Counted from the first letter of the stretch, positions 25,546 to 39,000 are shown. The stretch: DNA of 64,000 nt from Tetragonia tetragonoides (GCA_038025085.1 CM076146.1:23940501-24004500); one strand, 5' to 3'. The notes: generated by a model from the letters alone, not told the origin. Translations and numbers: made by a program.

Positions 25546-28500
25546 TTGTGTACATTCATTTGAGTGTGAAACTACACCTAGGATGTTTACAGTTACAAAC
25601 AAGCTTCAACTCAAGCTTTTGAATGCATTTATGCTTTTTAAGGGAAAGCATCCAAATACTTTGTTTGTATTCATTTGAGTGTGAAACTACACCTAGCATG
25701 TTTACAAGTACAAACAAGCTTCAACTCAAGCATTTTAATGTATTTACGCATTTTAAAAGCTCATACGAGTAGGGTGAAAGAGATTTGAGTTCTTTTGTGT
25801 TGTATATTAAGAGAAAGCATCCAAATACTTTGTGTACATTCATTTGAGTGTGAAACTATACCTAGGATGTTTACAGTTACACACAAGCTTCAACTCAAGA
25901 TTTTGAATGCATTTACGCGTTTTAAAAGCTCATACGAGTAGGGTGAAAGAGATTTGAGTTCTTTTGTGTTGTATATTAAGAGAAAGCATCCAAATACGTT
26001 GCTTGCATTTATTTGAGTGTGAAACTACACCTTGGATGTTTACAGTAACAAACAAGCTTCAACTCAAGCTTTTGAATGCATTTATACTTTTTAAATGCTC
26101 ATACGAGTAGGGTGAAAGAGATTTGAGTTCTTTTGTGTTGTATATTAAGAGAAAGCATCCAAATACTTTGTTTGTATTCATTTGACTGTGAAACTACACC
26201 TAGGATGTTTACAAGTACAAACAAGCTTCAACTCAAGCTTTTTAATGTATTTACGCATTTTAAAAGCTCATACGAGTAGGGTAAAAGAGATTTGAGTTCT
26301 TTTGTGTTGTATATTAAGAGAAAGCTTCCAAATACTTTGTGTACATTCATTTGAGTGTGAAACTACACCTAGGATGTTTACCGTTACAAACAAGTTTCAA
26401 CTCAAGCTTTTGAATGCATTTACGCGTTTTAAAAGCTCATACGAGTAGGGTGAAAGAGATTTGAATTCTTTTGTGTTGTATATTAAGAGAAAGCATCCAA
26501 ATACTATGTTTGCATTCATTTGAGTGTGAAACTACACCTAGGATGTTTACAAGTACAAACAAGTTTCAACTCAAGCTGTTGAATGAATTTTCGCGTTTTA
26601 ACAGCTCTTAGAACTAGGGTGATAGAAATTGAGTTCTTTTGTGTTGTATATTAAGAGAAATCATCCAAATACTTTGTTTTCATTCATTTGAGTGTGAAAC
26701 TACACCTAGGATGTTTACAGTTACAAACAAGCTTCAACTCAAGCTTTTGAATGCATTTATGCTTTTTAAGGGAAAGCATCCAAATACTTTGTTTGTATTC
26801 ATTTGAGTGTGAAACTACACCTAGCATGTTTACAAGTACAAACAAGCTTCAACTCAAGCATTTTAATGTATTTACGCATTTTAAAAGCTCATACGAGTAG
26901 GGTAAAAGAGATTTGAGTTCTTTTGTGTTGTATATTAAGAGAAAGCTTCCAAAACCTTTGTGTACATTCATTTGAGCGTGAAACTACACCTAGGATGTTT
27001 ACAGTTACAAACAAGTTTCAACTCAAGCTTTTGAATGCATTTACGCGTTTTAAAAGCTCATACGAGTAGGGTGAAAGAGATTTGAATTCTTTTGTGTTGT
27101 ATATTAAGAGAAAGCATCCAAATACTATGTTTGCATTCATTTGAGTGTGAAACTACACCTAGGATGTTTACAAGTACAAACAAGTTTCAACTCAAGCTGT
27201 TGAATGAATTTTCGCGTTTTAACAGCTCTTAGAACTAGGGTGATAGAAATTGAGTTCTTTTGTGTTGTATATTAAGAGAAATCATCCAAATACTTTGTTT
27301 TCATTCATTTGAGTGTGAAACTACACCTAGGATGTTTACAGTTACAAACAAGCTTCAACTCAAGCTTTTGAATGCATTTATGCTTTTTAAGGGAAAGCAT
27401 CCAAATACTTTGTTTGTATTCATTTGAGTGTGAAACTACACCTAGCATGTTTACAAGTACAAACAAGCTTCAACTCAAGCATTTTAATGTATTTACGCAT
27501 TTTAAAAGCTCATACGAGTAGGGTAAAAGAGATTTGAGTTCTTTTGTGTTGTATATTAAGAGAAAGCTTCCAAAACCTTTGTGTACATTCATTTGAGCGT
27601 GAAACTACACCTAGGATGTTTACAGTTACAAACAAGTTTCAACTCAAGCTTTTGAATGCATTTACGCGTTTTAAAAGCTCATACGAGTAGGGTGAAAGAG
27701 ATTTGAATTCTTTTGTGTTGTATATTAAGAGAAAGCATCCAAATACTATGTTTTCATTCATTTGAGTGTGAAACTACACCTAGGATGTTTACAAGTACAA
27801 ACAAGTTTCAACTCAAGCTGTTGAATGAATTTTCGCGTTTTAACAGCTCTTAGAACTAGGGTGATAGAAATTGAGTTCTTTTGTGTTGTATATTAAGAGA
27901 AATCATCCAAATACTTTGTTTTCATTCATTTGAGTGTGAAACTACACCTAGGATGTTTACAGTTACAAACAAGCTTCAACTCAAGCTTTTGAATGCATTT
28001 ATGCTTTTTAAGGGAAAGCATCCAAATACTTTGTTTGTATTCATTTGAGTGTGAAACTACACCTAGCATGTTTACAAGTACAAACAAGCTTCAACTCAAG
28101 CATTTGAATGTATTTACGCATTTTAAAAGCTCATACGAGTAGGGTAAAAGAGATTTGAGTTCTTTTGTGTTGTATATTAAGAGAAAGCTTCCAAAACCTT
28201 TGTGTACATTCATTTGAGCGTGAAACTACACCTAGGATGTTTACAGTTACAAACAAGTTTCAACTCAAGCTTTTGAATGCATTTACGCGTTTTAAAAGCT
28301 CATACGAGTAGGGTGAAAGAGATTTGAATTCTTTTGTGTTGTATATTAAAAGAAAGCATCCAAATACTATGTTTGCATTCATTTGAGTGTGAAACTACAC
28401 CTAGGATGTTTACAAGTACAAACAAGTTTCAACTCAAGCTATTGAATGAATTTTCGCGTTTTAACAGCTCTTAGAACTAGGGTGATAGAAATTGAGTTCT

Positions 28501-28876
28501 TTTGTGTTGTATATTAAGAGAAATCATCCAAATACTTTGTTTTCATTCATTTGAATGTGTGAAACTAAACCTAGGATGTTTACAAGTACAAACAAGCTTC
28601 AACTCAAGCTTTTGAAAGCATTTATGCTTTTTAAAAGCTCATACGTGTAGGGTGAAAGAGATTTGAGTTCTTTTGTGTTGTATATTAAGAGAAAGCTTCC
28701 AAAACCTTTGTGTACATTCATTTGAGCGTGAAACTACACCTAGGATGTTTACAGTTACAAACAAGTTTCAACTCAAGCTTTTGAATGCATTTACGCGTTT
28801 TAAAAGCTCATACGAGTAGGGTGAAAGAGATTTGAGTTCTTTTGTGTTGTATATTAAGAGAAAGCATCCAAATACT
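25546..28876 (+). repeat. 3,331-bp tandem duplication, right copy
   Basis: This copies 22215-25545 in tandem. At 28877 the sequence changes from the expected TTGTG to ATGTTTGC and rejoins the order seen after about 21028, an offset of 7,849 bp (4,518 + 3,331). The arithmetic of the offsets supports insertion of the duplicated blocks into a pre-existing order. Confidence 0.88.
26770..28632 (+). repeat. 621-bp four-monomer units, block 3 (three units)
   Basis: Short-monomer junctions lie at 26770, 27391 and 28012, 621 bp apart. It is the copy of block 2 at an offset of 3,331 bp. Confidence 0.9.
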
Positions 28877-31800
28877 ATGTTTGCATTCATTTTTGTGTGA
28901 AACTACACCTAGGATGTTTACAAGTACAAACAAGTTTCAACTCAAGCTGTTGAATGAATTTACGCGTTTTAACAGCTCTTACGACAAGGGTGATAGAAAT
29001 TGAGTTCTTTTGTGCTGTATATTAAGAGAAATCATCCAAATACTTTGTTTGCTTTCATTTGAGTGTGAAACTACACCTAGGATGTTTACAAGTACAAACA
29101 AGCTTCAACTCAAGCTTTTGAATGTATTTACGCGTTTTAAAAGCTCATACGAGTGGGGTGAAAGAGATTTGAGTTCTTTTGTGTTGTATATTAAGAGAAA
29201 GCATCCAAATACTTTGTTTGCATTCATTTGAATGTGTGAAAATACACCTAGGATGTTTACAAGTACAAACAAGCTTCAACTCAAGCTTTTGAATGTATTT
29301 ACGCGTTTTAACAGCTCTTACGACTAGGGTGATAGAAATTGAGTTCTTTTGTGTTGTATATTAAGAGAAAGCATCCAAATACTTTGTTTGTATTCATTTG
29401 AGTGTCAAACTACACCTAGGATGTTTACAGTTACAAACAAACTTCAACTCAAGCTTTTAAATGCATTTATGCTTTTTAAAAGCTCATACGAGTAGGGTGA
29501 AAGAGATTTGAGTTCTTTTGTGTTGTATATTAAGAGGAAGCATCCAAATACTTTGTTTGCATTCATTTGAATGTGTGAAACAAAACCTAGGATGTTTACA
29601 AGTACAAACAAGCTTCAACTCAAGCTTTTGAACGAATTTACGCGGTTTAACAGCTCATACGAGTAAGGTGAAAGAGATTTGAGTTCTTTTGTATTGTATA
29701 TTAAGAGAAAGCAAACAAATACTTTGTTTGCATTCATTTGAATGTGTGAATCTAAACCTAGGATGTTTACAAGTACAAACAAGCTACAACTCAAGCTTTT
29801 GAATGCATTTATGCTTTTTAAAAGCTCATACGAGTAGGGTGAAAGAGATTTGAGTTCTTTTGTGTTGTATATTAAGAGAAAGGATCCAAATACTGTGTTT
29901 GTATTCATTTGATTGTGAAACTACACCTAGGATGTTTAGAAGTACAAACAAGCTTCAACTCAAGCTTTTGAATGTATTTACGCATTTTAAAAGCTCATAC
30001 GAGTAGGGTGAAAGAGATTTGAGTTCTTTTGTGTTGTATATTAAGAGAAAGCATCCAAATACTTTGTGTACATTCATTTGAGTGTGAAACTATACCTAGG
30101 ATGTTTACAGTTACACACAAGCTTCAACTCAAGATTTTGAATGCATTTACGCGTTTTAAAAGCTCATACGAGTAGGGTGAAAGAGATTTGAGTTCTTTTG
30201 TGTTGTATATTAAGAGAAAGCATCCAAATACGTTGCTTGCATTTATTTGAGTGTGAAACTACACCTTGGATGTTTACAGTTACAAACAAGCTTCAACTCA
30301 AGCTTTTGAATGCATTTATGCTTTTTAAATGCTCATACGAGTATGGTGAAAGAGATTTGAGTTCTTTTGTGTTGTATATTAAGAGAAAGCATCCAAATAC
30401 TTTGTTTGTATTCATTTGACTGTGAAACTACACCTAGGATGTTTACAAGTACAAACAAGCTTCAACTCAAGCTTTTGAATGTATTTACGCATTTTAAAAG
30501 CTCATACGAGTAGGGTAAAAGAGATTTGAGTTCTTTTGTGTTGTATATTAAGAGAAAGCTTCCAAATACTTTGTGTACATTCATTTGAGTGTGAAACTAC
30601 ACCTAGGATGTTTACCGTTACAAACAAGTTTCAACTCAAGCTTTTGAATGCATTTACGCGTTTTAAAAGCTCATACGAGTAGGGTGAAAGAGATTTGAAT
30701 TCTTTTGTGTTGTATATTAAGAGAAAGCATCCAAATACTATGTTTGCATTCATTTGAGTGTGAAACTACACCTAGGATGTTTACAAGTACAAACAAGTTT
30801 CAACTCAAGCTGTTGAATGAATTTTCGCGTTTTAACAGCTCTTAGAACTAGGGTGATAGAAATTGAGTTCTTTTGTGTTGTATATTAAGAGAAATCATCC
30901 AAATACTTTGTTTTCATTCATTTGAGTGTAAAACTACACCTAGGATGTTTACAGTTACAAACAAGCTTCAACTCAAGCTTTTGAATGCATTTATGCTTTT
31001 TAAGGGAAAGCATCCAAATACTTTGTTTGTATTCATTTGAGTGTGAAACTACACCTAGCATGTTTACAAGTACAAACAAGCTTCAACTCAAGCATTTTAA
31101 TGTATTTACGCATTTTAAAAGCTCATACGAGTAGGGTAAAAGAGATTTGAGTTCTTTTGTGTTGTATATTAAGAGAAAGCTTCCAAAACCTTTGTGTACA
31201 TTCATTTGAGCGTGAAACTACACCTAGGATGTTTACAGTCACAAACAAGTTTCAACTCAAGCTTTTGAATGCATTTACGCGTTTTAAAAGCTCATACGAG
31301 TAGGGTGAAAGAGATTTGAATTCTTTTGTGTTGTATATTAAAAGAAAGCATCCAAATACTATGTTTGCATTCATTTGAGTGTGAAACTACACCTAGGATG
31401 TTTACAAGTACAAACAAGTTTCAACTCAAGCTATTGAATGAATTTTCGCGTTTTAACAGCTCTTAGAACTAGGGTGATAGAAATTGAGTTCTTTTGTGTT
31501 GTATATTAAGAGAAATCATCCAAATACTTTGTTTTCATTCATTTGAATGTGTGAAACTAAACCTAGGATGTTTACAAGTACAAACAAGCTTCAACTCAAG
31601 CTTTTGAAAGCATTTATGCGTTTTAAAAGCTCATACGTGTAGGGTGAAAGAGATTTGAGTTCTTTTGTGTTGTATATTAAGAGAAAGCATCCAAATACTT
31701 TGTTTGCTTTCATTTGAGTGTGAAACTACACCTTGGATGTTTACAAGTACAAACAAGCTTCAACTCAAGCTGTTGAACGAATTTATGCGGTTTAACAGCT

Positions 31801-34800
31801 CTTACGACAAGGGTGATAGAAATTGAGTTCTTTTGTGTTGTATATTAAGAGAAAGCTTCCAAATACTTTGTGTACATTCATTTGCGTGTGAAACTACACC
31901 TAGGATGTTTACAGTTACAAACAAGTTTCAACTCAAGCTTTTGAATGCATTTACGCGTTTTAAAAGCTCATACGAGTAGGGTGAAAGAGATTTGAGTTCT
32001 TTTGTGTTGTATATTAAGAGAAAGCATCCAAATACTATGTTTGCATTCATTTTTGTGTGAAACTACACCTAGGATGTTTACAAGTACAAACAAGTTTCAA
32101 CTCAAGCTGTTGAATGAATTTACGCGTTTTAACAGCTCTTACGACAAGGGTGATAGAAATTGAGTTCTTTTGTGCTGTATATTAAGAGAAATCATCCAAA
32201 TACTTTGTTTGCTTTCATTTGAGTGTGAAACTACACCTAGGATGTTTACAAGTACAAACAAGCTTCAACTCAAGCTTTTGAATGTATTTACGCGTTTTAA
32301 AAGCTCATACGAGTGGGGTGAAAGAGATTTGAGTTCTTTTGTGTTGTATATTAAGAGAAAGCATCCAAATACTTTGTTTGCATTCATTTGAATGTGTGAA
32401 ACTACACCTAGGATGTTTACAAGTACAAACAAGCTTCAACTCAAGCTTTTGAATGTATTTACGCGTTTTAACAGCTCTTACGACTAGGGTGATAGAAATT
32501 GAGTTCTTTTGTATTGTATATTAAGAGAAAGCATCCAAATACTTTGTTTGTATTCATTTGAGTGTCAAACTACACCTAGGATGTTTACAGTTACAAACAA
32601 ACTTCAACTCAAGCTTTTAAATGCATTTATGCTTTTTAAAAGCTCATACGAGTAGGGTGAAAGAGATTTGAGTTCTTTTGTGTTGTATATTAAGAGAAAG
32701 CATCCAAATACTTTGTTTGCATTCATTTGAATGTGTGAAACTAAACCTAGGATGTTTACAAGTACAAACAAGCTTCAACTCAAGCTTTTGAAAGCATTTA
32801 TGCTTTTTAACAGCTCATACGTGTAGGGTGAAAGAGATTTGAGTTCTATTGTGTTGTATATTAAGAGAAAGCATCCAAATACTTTGTTTGCATTCATTTG
32901 AATGTGTGAATCTAAACCTAGGATGTTTACAAGTACAAACAAGCTACAACTCAAGCTTTTGAATGCATTTATGCTTTTTAAAAGCTCATACGAGTAGGGT
33001 GAAAGAGATTTCAGTTCTTTTGTGTTGTATATTAAGAGAAAGGATCCAAATACTGTGTTTGTATTCATTTGAGTGTGAAACTACACCTAGGATGTTTAGA
33101 AGTACAAACAAGCTTCAACTCAAGCTTTTGAATGTATTTACGCATTTTAAAAGGTCATACGAGTAGGGTGAAAGTGATTTGAGTTCTTTTGTGTTGTATA
33201 TTAAGAGAAAGCATCCAAATACTTTGTGTACATTCATTTGAGTGTGAAACTATACCTAGGATGTTTACAGTTACACACAAGCTTCAACTCAAGATTTTGA
33301 ATGCATTTACGCGTTTTAAAAGCTCATTCGAGTAGGGTGAAAGAGATTTGAGTTCTTTTGTGTTGTATATTAAGAGAAAGCATCCAAATACGTTGTTTGC
33401 ATTTATTTGAGTGTGAAACTACACCTTGGATGTTTACAGTTACAAACAAGCTTCAACTCAAGCTTTTGAATGCATTTATGCTTTTTAAATGCTCATACGA
33501 GTAGGGTGAAAGAGATTTGAGTTCTTTTGTGTTGTATATTAAGAGAAAGCATCCAAATACTTTGTTTGTATTCATTTGAGTGTGAAACTACACCTAGGAT
33601 GTTTACAAGTACAAACAAGCTTCAACTCAAACTTTTGAATGTATTTACGCATTTTAAAAGCTCATACGAGTAGGGTAAAAGAGATTTGAGTTCTTTTGTG
33701 TTGTATATTAAGAGAAAGCTTCCAAAACCTTTGTGTACATTCATTTGAGCGTGAAACTACACCTAGGATGTTTACAGTTACAAACAAGTTTCAACTCAAG
33801 CTTTTGAATGCATTTACGCGTTTTAAAAGCTCATACGAGTAGGGTGAAAGAGATTTGAATTCCTTTGTGTTGTATATTAAAAGAAAGCATCCAAATACTA
33901 TGTTTGCATTCATTTGAGTGTGAAACTACACCTAGGATGTTTACAAGTACAAACAAGTTTCAACTCAAGCTATTGAATGAATTTTCGCGTTTTAACAGCT
34001 CTTAGAACTAGGGTGATAGAAATTGAGTTCTTTTGTATTGTATATTAAGAGAAATCATCCAAATACTTTGTTTTCATTCATTTGAATGTGTGAAACTAAA
34101 CCTAGGATGTTTACAAGTACAAACAAGCTTCAACTCAAGCTTTTGAAAGCATTTATGCTTTTTAAAAGCTCATACGTGTAGGGTGAAAGAGATTTGAGTT
34201 CTTTTGTGTTGTATATTAAGAGAAAGCATCCAAATACTTTGTTTGCTTTCATTTGAGTGTGAAACTAGACCTTGGATGTTTACAAGTACAAACAAGCTTC
34301 AACTCAAGCTGTTGAACGAATTTATGCGGTTTAACAGCTCTTACGACAAGGGTGATAGAAATTGAGTTCTTTTGTGTTGTATATTAAGAGAAAGCTTCCA
34401 AATACTTTGTGTACATTCATTTGCGTGTGAAACTACACCTAGGATGTTTACAGTTACAAACAAGTTTCAACTCAAGCTTTTGAATGTATTTACGCGTTTT
34501 AAAAGCTCATACGAGTAGGGTGAAAGAGATTTGAATTCTTTTGTGTTGTATATTAAGAGAAAGCATCCAAATACTATGTTTGCATTCATTTTTGTGTGAA
34601 ACTACACCTAGGATGTTTACAAGTACAAACAAGTTTCAACTCAAGCTGTTGAATGAATTTACGCGTTTTAACAGCTCTTACGACAAGGGTGATAGAAATT
34701 GAGTTCTTTTGTGCTGTATATTAAGAGAAATCATCCAAATACTTTGTTTGCTTTCATTTGAGTGTGAAGCTACACCTAGGATGTTTACAAGTACAAACAA

Positions 34801-35588
34801 GCTTCAACTCAAGCTTTTGAATGTATTTACGCGTTTTAAAAGCTCATACGAGTGGGGTGAAAGAGATTTGAGTTCTTTTGTGTTGTATATTAACAGAAAG
34901 CATCCAAATACTTTGTTTGCATTCATTTGAATGTGTGAAACTACACCTAGGATGTTTACAAGTACAAACAAGCTTCAACTCAAGCTTTTGAATGTATTTA
35001 CGCGTTTTAACAGCTCTTACGACTAGGGTGATAGAAATTGAGTTCTTTTGTGTTGTATATTAAGAGAAAGCATCCAAATACTTTGTTTGTATTCATTTAA
35101 GTGTCAAACTACACCTAGGATGTTTACAGTTACAAACAAACTTCAACTCAAGCTTTTAAATGCATTTATGCTTTTTAAAAGCTCATACGAGTAGGGTGAA
35201 AGAGATTTGAGTTCTTTTGTGTTGTATATTAAGAGAAAGTATCCAAATACTTTGTTTGCATTCATTTGAATGTGTGAAACTAAACCTAGGATGTTTACAA
35301 GTACAAACAAGCTTCAACTCAAGCTTTTGAAAGCATTTATGCTTTTTAAAAGCTCATACGTGTAGGGTGAAAGAGATTTGAGTTCTTTTGTGTTGTATAT
35401 TAAGAGAAAGCATCCAAATACTTTGTTTGCATTCATTTGAGTGTGAAACTACACCTTGGATGTTTACAAGTACAAACAAGCTTCAACTCAAGCTGTTGAA
35501 CGAATTTACGCGGTTTAACAGCTCATACGAGTAAGGTGAAAGAGATTTGAGTTCTTTTGTGTTGTATATTAAGAGAAAGCATCCAAAT
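28877..35588 (+). repeat. Satellite domain B, final segment up to the insertion
   Basis: About 28877-30060 follows 21028-22230 at an offset of 7,849 bp. From about 30064 the order follows 17981 onward at 12,083 bp, including a short-monomer junction at 31004. About 31150-32870 recurs at 33690-35410 at an offset of 2,539 bp (15 monomers), with the GTGCTGTATATT variant at about 32173 and 34712. The array ends in the CAAAT that was duplicated by the retrotransposon insertion. Confidence 0.82.
35584..35588. repeat. Target site duplication, left (CAAAT)
   Basis: The satellite ends in GCATCCAAAT directly before the LTR terminal TG. The same CAAAT follows the other LTR at 41404-41408, where the satellite resumes with ACTTTGTTTGC. 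The 5-bp size fits gypsy-type integrase. Confidence 0.96.
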
Positions 35589-35786
35589 TGATGTGAAATA
35601 AGTAACAAAACGGAAATTAACCTTTGATAGTATCACACAAAGGGATCTTGTTCAAGAATCACTCAAGAACAACTCACGAATCACTCGTAAGGGTTTCAAC
35701 CTGAATCACTCAGTTTGAGGGGTAAATACTCACGTATTCAATAATTAATCATCAAAGCACGAGTTTACAATAGCAAAGCTCTCCCC

Positions 35787-35794
35787 TATTTATA
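35787..35794 (-). promoter_or_regulatory. TATA box copy in the 3' LTR
   Basis: Identical TATAAATA at the matching LTR position. From here transcription would read out of the element into the satellite to the left, so this copy could drive read-out transcripts of the array on the minus strand. This is inferred from position only. Confidence 0.65.
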
Positions 35795-36011
35795 GACAAA
35801 GAAAATCTAAAGCTATTCGGAATCCTAATCCTAGTCCGAATAGGAAACTAACTACAAAACTGACTACAATTGTAAAACGGACTAACTAACATCTTTCCTA
35901 ATACCTAATGGACTTCTAATACTAATAACAATCAGATTATTACTCTCCTAAACATATTCTAACTAATAAAGGGAATACTAAACGAAATAGAACTGAACAA
36001 CTGATTACCTA

Positions 36012-36060
36012 GCGCCCAAGGCTCAAAACCGCTGGAACAGTTTCCTTGGCGCCCAAGGCT
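36012..36060. repeat. GCGCCCAAGGCT direct repeat with hairpin, 3' LTR
   Basis: GCGCCCAAGGCT occurs at 36012-36023 and 36049-36060, 37 bp apart. The second copy overlaps a perfect inverted repeat, CCTTGG-CGC-CCAAGG, at 36044-36058. It is GC-rich in an AT-rich LTR and lies in U3, upstream of the TATA box and just past the polyprotein stop. It could be a protein binding site or a transcript hairpin; no known factor was matched. Confidence 0.7.
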
Positions 36061-36075
36061 TCTTCTTTTCAGCTT

Positions 36076-39000
36076 CTAGTCATCTTCTTGCCACTCTAAC
36101 ATAGTTACCTCACACTTTACCTCACGTGGCATTATATTCTTGGCAATGAGCAGCTCAAGATCAAGCATTAACGTTTCAAGAACTGGGTTCTTGGACGTTC
36201 TTGATTCGTCGTCTTCTTGCTTGTCCTTTAACGTACTTGCTCCTGCATCAACCTCCCCTTCTTTAAAAGAATTTGCCCTCAAATTCGTATCCTCTAAGTA
36301 AGGGCTAAGATCACCGACATTGAAGGTTGAGCTCACGTTTCCATACTCACTAGGAAGATCAATCTTGTATGCATTGTCTCCAATCTTCTCTAGAACTTGA
36401 AAAGGACCATCTGCTCGAGGCATAAGCTTGTTCTTGCGTCTAGAAGGAAATCTTTCTTTGCGCAGGTGTAGCCAAACTAAGTCACCAGGTTCAAATAGAT
36501 TTTGCTTTCTTCCCTTGTTAGCTCTAGCTTGGTACCTTGAGTTCATCTTCTCTACTCGCGCACGAACTTGCTCACAAGTCTTCTGGAAAGCTTGTTGTCT
36601 TGCCTTGGCATCTACATTGATAACATCATCTCTAGGCAAAGACACGAAATCAATAGGCAAATAAGGATTAATGCCATACACAATCTCAAATGGAGAACGA
36701 CCCGTGGTAAATCCAGGCGTTCTGTTATATGCAAACTCCGCATGTGCTAGCTTAATATCCCAATCTTTTGTGCTTCTACTCACCAACCCTCTAAGCAAAG
36801 TACCAAGGGTCCTGTTTGTAACCTCGGTTTGCCCATCTGTTTGTGGGTGATGTGAAGTGCTAAAGAGTAACTTCGTCCCAACGAGTCTCCAAAGTGTCTT
36901 CCAAAAGTAGCTCAGAAACTTAGTATCTCGATCTGACACAATGGTCTTGGGAATGCCATGTAGCCTCACTATCTCTTTATAGAACAAGTCAGCAACATGA
37001 GAGGCGTCATCGGTCTTGTGACATGGCACAAAGTGCGCCATCTTGGACAATCTATCAACAACAACCATCACAGCATCTTTTCCCCTTTGAGTTCTAGGGA
37101 GTGCCACAATGAAATCCATGCTCACACTCTCCCAGGGAATGCTAGGAACCGGTAATGGTGTGTATAACCCTTTGTGAAAAGCACTCTTGGCCCGTTGACA
37201 TGTAGCGCATCTCGTCACAATAGCGTGTACATCTTTGAGCATCTTAGGCCAATAAAAGTGTTCTTTTAACAGCTCAAGGGTTTTAGTTACTCCAAAATGT
37301 CCAGCTAATCCTCCCGAGTGAACTTCTCTAACCAATAGCTCACGTACAGAGGACCTAGGAACGCAGAACTTGTTCCTCTTGAATAGAAACCCATCTTGTA
37401 TGAAATAATCACCATGCTCCCCTTCTTTGCAAGCTCTAAATGACTCAGAGAAATCAGCATCCTTGTCATATAGTTCTTGGAGATGTTCAAAGCCTAGGAG
37501 CTTCGCTTCAAGTGTCACAAGCAAGTGGTTTCTTCGTGAAAGAGCATCAGCAACAACATTGCTCTTCCCATCTTTGTACTTGGCCGAGAATGTAAAAGAT
37601 TGTAGAAACTCTACCCACTTGGCATGTCTAGGGTTTAGTTTCTGTTGGCCATGAATGTACTTGAGAGCTTCATGATCCGAGTGCAACACAAAAGGCTTAG
37701 GCCTTAAATAATGGGACCAATGCTCCAAAGCTCTCACAATTGCATAGAACTCTCGATCATATGTAGAATAATTCAAACGAGCTCCATTCAATTTCTCACT
37801 AAAATAGGCAATAGGACGTTTTTCTTGAATTAAAACAGCGCCTATACCCACCCCACTAGCATCACATTCAACCTCAAACAATCTATCAAAATCGGGTAAT
37901 GCTAGAATAGGTGCTTGACACAACTTCTCTTTGACCTCAACAAAGGCCTTTTGCGCACTTTCACTCCAATTAAACTCTCCTTTTTTCATTAATTCAGTAA
38001 TAGGAGCAGTAATGGAACTAAAATTGCGTATAAACCTCCGATAAAATGATGCCAAGCCATGAAAACTACGTACCTCATGTATATTGGTTGGAGCTGGCCA
38101 TGAAGCCATAGCTTCTACCTTGGATGGATCAACATGTACACCATCTTTGGATACAATGTAACCAAGGAATATAACCTTAGGAAGCATGAAATCACACTTC
38201 TCTAACTTGCCAAAAAGCTGTTGTTCCTTTAACTTCTCAAATACGCGCTGTAGATGTACTAGATGTTCCTCCTTGGTCTTGCTGAATATAAGAATATCAT
38301 CAAGGTAAACCACAACAAATTTACCAAGGAATGCTATCAATACCTCGTTCATCAACCTCATGAATGTGCTAGGAGCGTTGCACAAGCCAAAAGGCATTAC
38401 TAACCACTCATACAAACCATGTCGTGTCTTGAACGCGGTTTTCCATTCATCCCCCTCCTTGATTCTCACTTGATGGTATCCAGCTCTAAGATCTATCTTG
38501 GAAAACAACTGGGAACCATGTAGCTCGTCTAACATATCATCTAATCTTGGCATAGGGAACCTATATTTGATTGTGATATTGTTGACAGCTCTACTATCAA
38601 TGCACATACGCCATGTCCCATCTTTCTTAGGCACAAGTAACGCAGGAACAGCGCATGGACTTAGACTTTCTCTCACATAGCCTCTTTGCACAAGCTCTTC
38701 AACTTGTCTTTGTAACTCTTTGGCTTCTTCGGGGTTACACCGATATGCTGGCCTATTTGGAAGTGGTGCTCCAGGAACTAGGTCAATTTGGTGTTCTATG
38801 CCACGCATAGGAGGTAAACCAGGGGGTAACTCCTCGGGGAATACTTCTTTGAACCTCTCTAACAATAGGCGTAACTCAGGATCATAATTGGGATTGTTAC
38901 ACATGTTAGGCTCAAACAACAACACTAGGTAGCTCATAGTTTCACTAGCCACCTCTTTTTCCATCTCTTTCTCTCCTATGACCATTACACGACTCGCCTT

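Larger units (their letters stand above)
1..35588 (+). repeat. 169-bp satellite array, left of the retrotransposon
   Basis: The stretch is an uninterrupted head-to-tail array of one AT-rich monomer. The landmark TTGAGTTCTT recurs at 161, 330, 499 (as TTGAATTCTT), 667, 836 and 1007, giving spacings of 169, 169, 168, 169 and 171. The 171-bp form carries a 2-bp insertion (TTTGAATGTGTGAAAC instead of TTTGAGTGTGAAAC). Each monomer contains CCTAGG, two AAGCTT sites 12 bp apart (start to start), and usually a TTTACGCGTTTT or TTTATGCTTTTT segment. No inverted monomer was seen. The length matches the nucleosome-sized satellites typical of plant centromeres. Centromere function is inferred, not shown. 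The satellite family was not recognised. Confidence 0.97.
35589..36250 (-). repeat. 3' LTR of the retrotransposon (left, 662 bp)
   Basis: It pairs base for base with 40742-41403 at an offset of 5,153 bp; only position 36137 differs. In the element's orientation it starts TGATGCAGG at 36250 and ends CACATCA at 35589. Its first 175 bases encode the last 57 residues of the polyprotein and its TAG stop at 36076-36078. Coding, U3 promoter and LTR identity therefore overlap here. Confidence 0.97.

Noticed and set aside
11545..28877. AAATACT as a recombination hotspot, because several block junctions (11545, 25546, 28877) fall just after it
   Set aside because: The most informative variant sites (TTGTTTGC, ATGTTTGC, TTGTGTAC, TTGTTTTC) lie right there, so junctions can only be resolved at that point. 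The clustering is probably an ascertainment effect.
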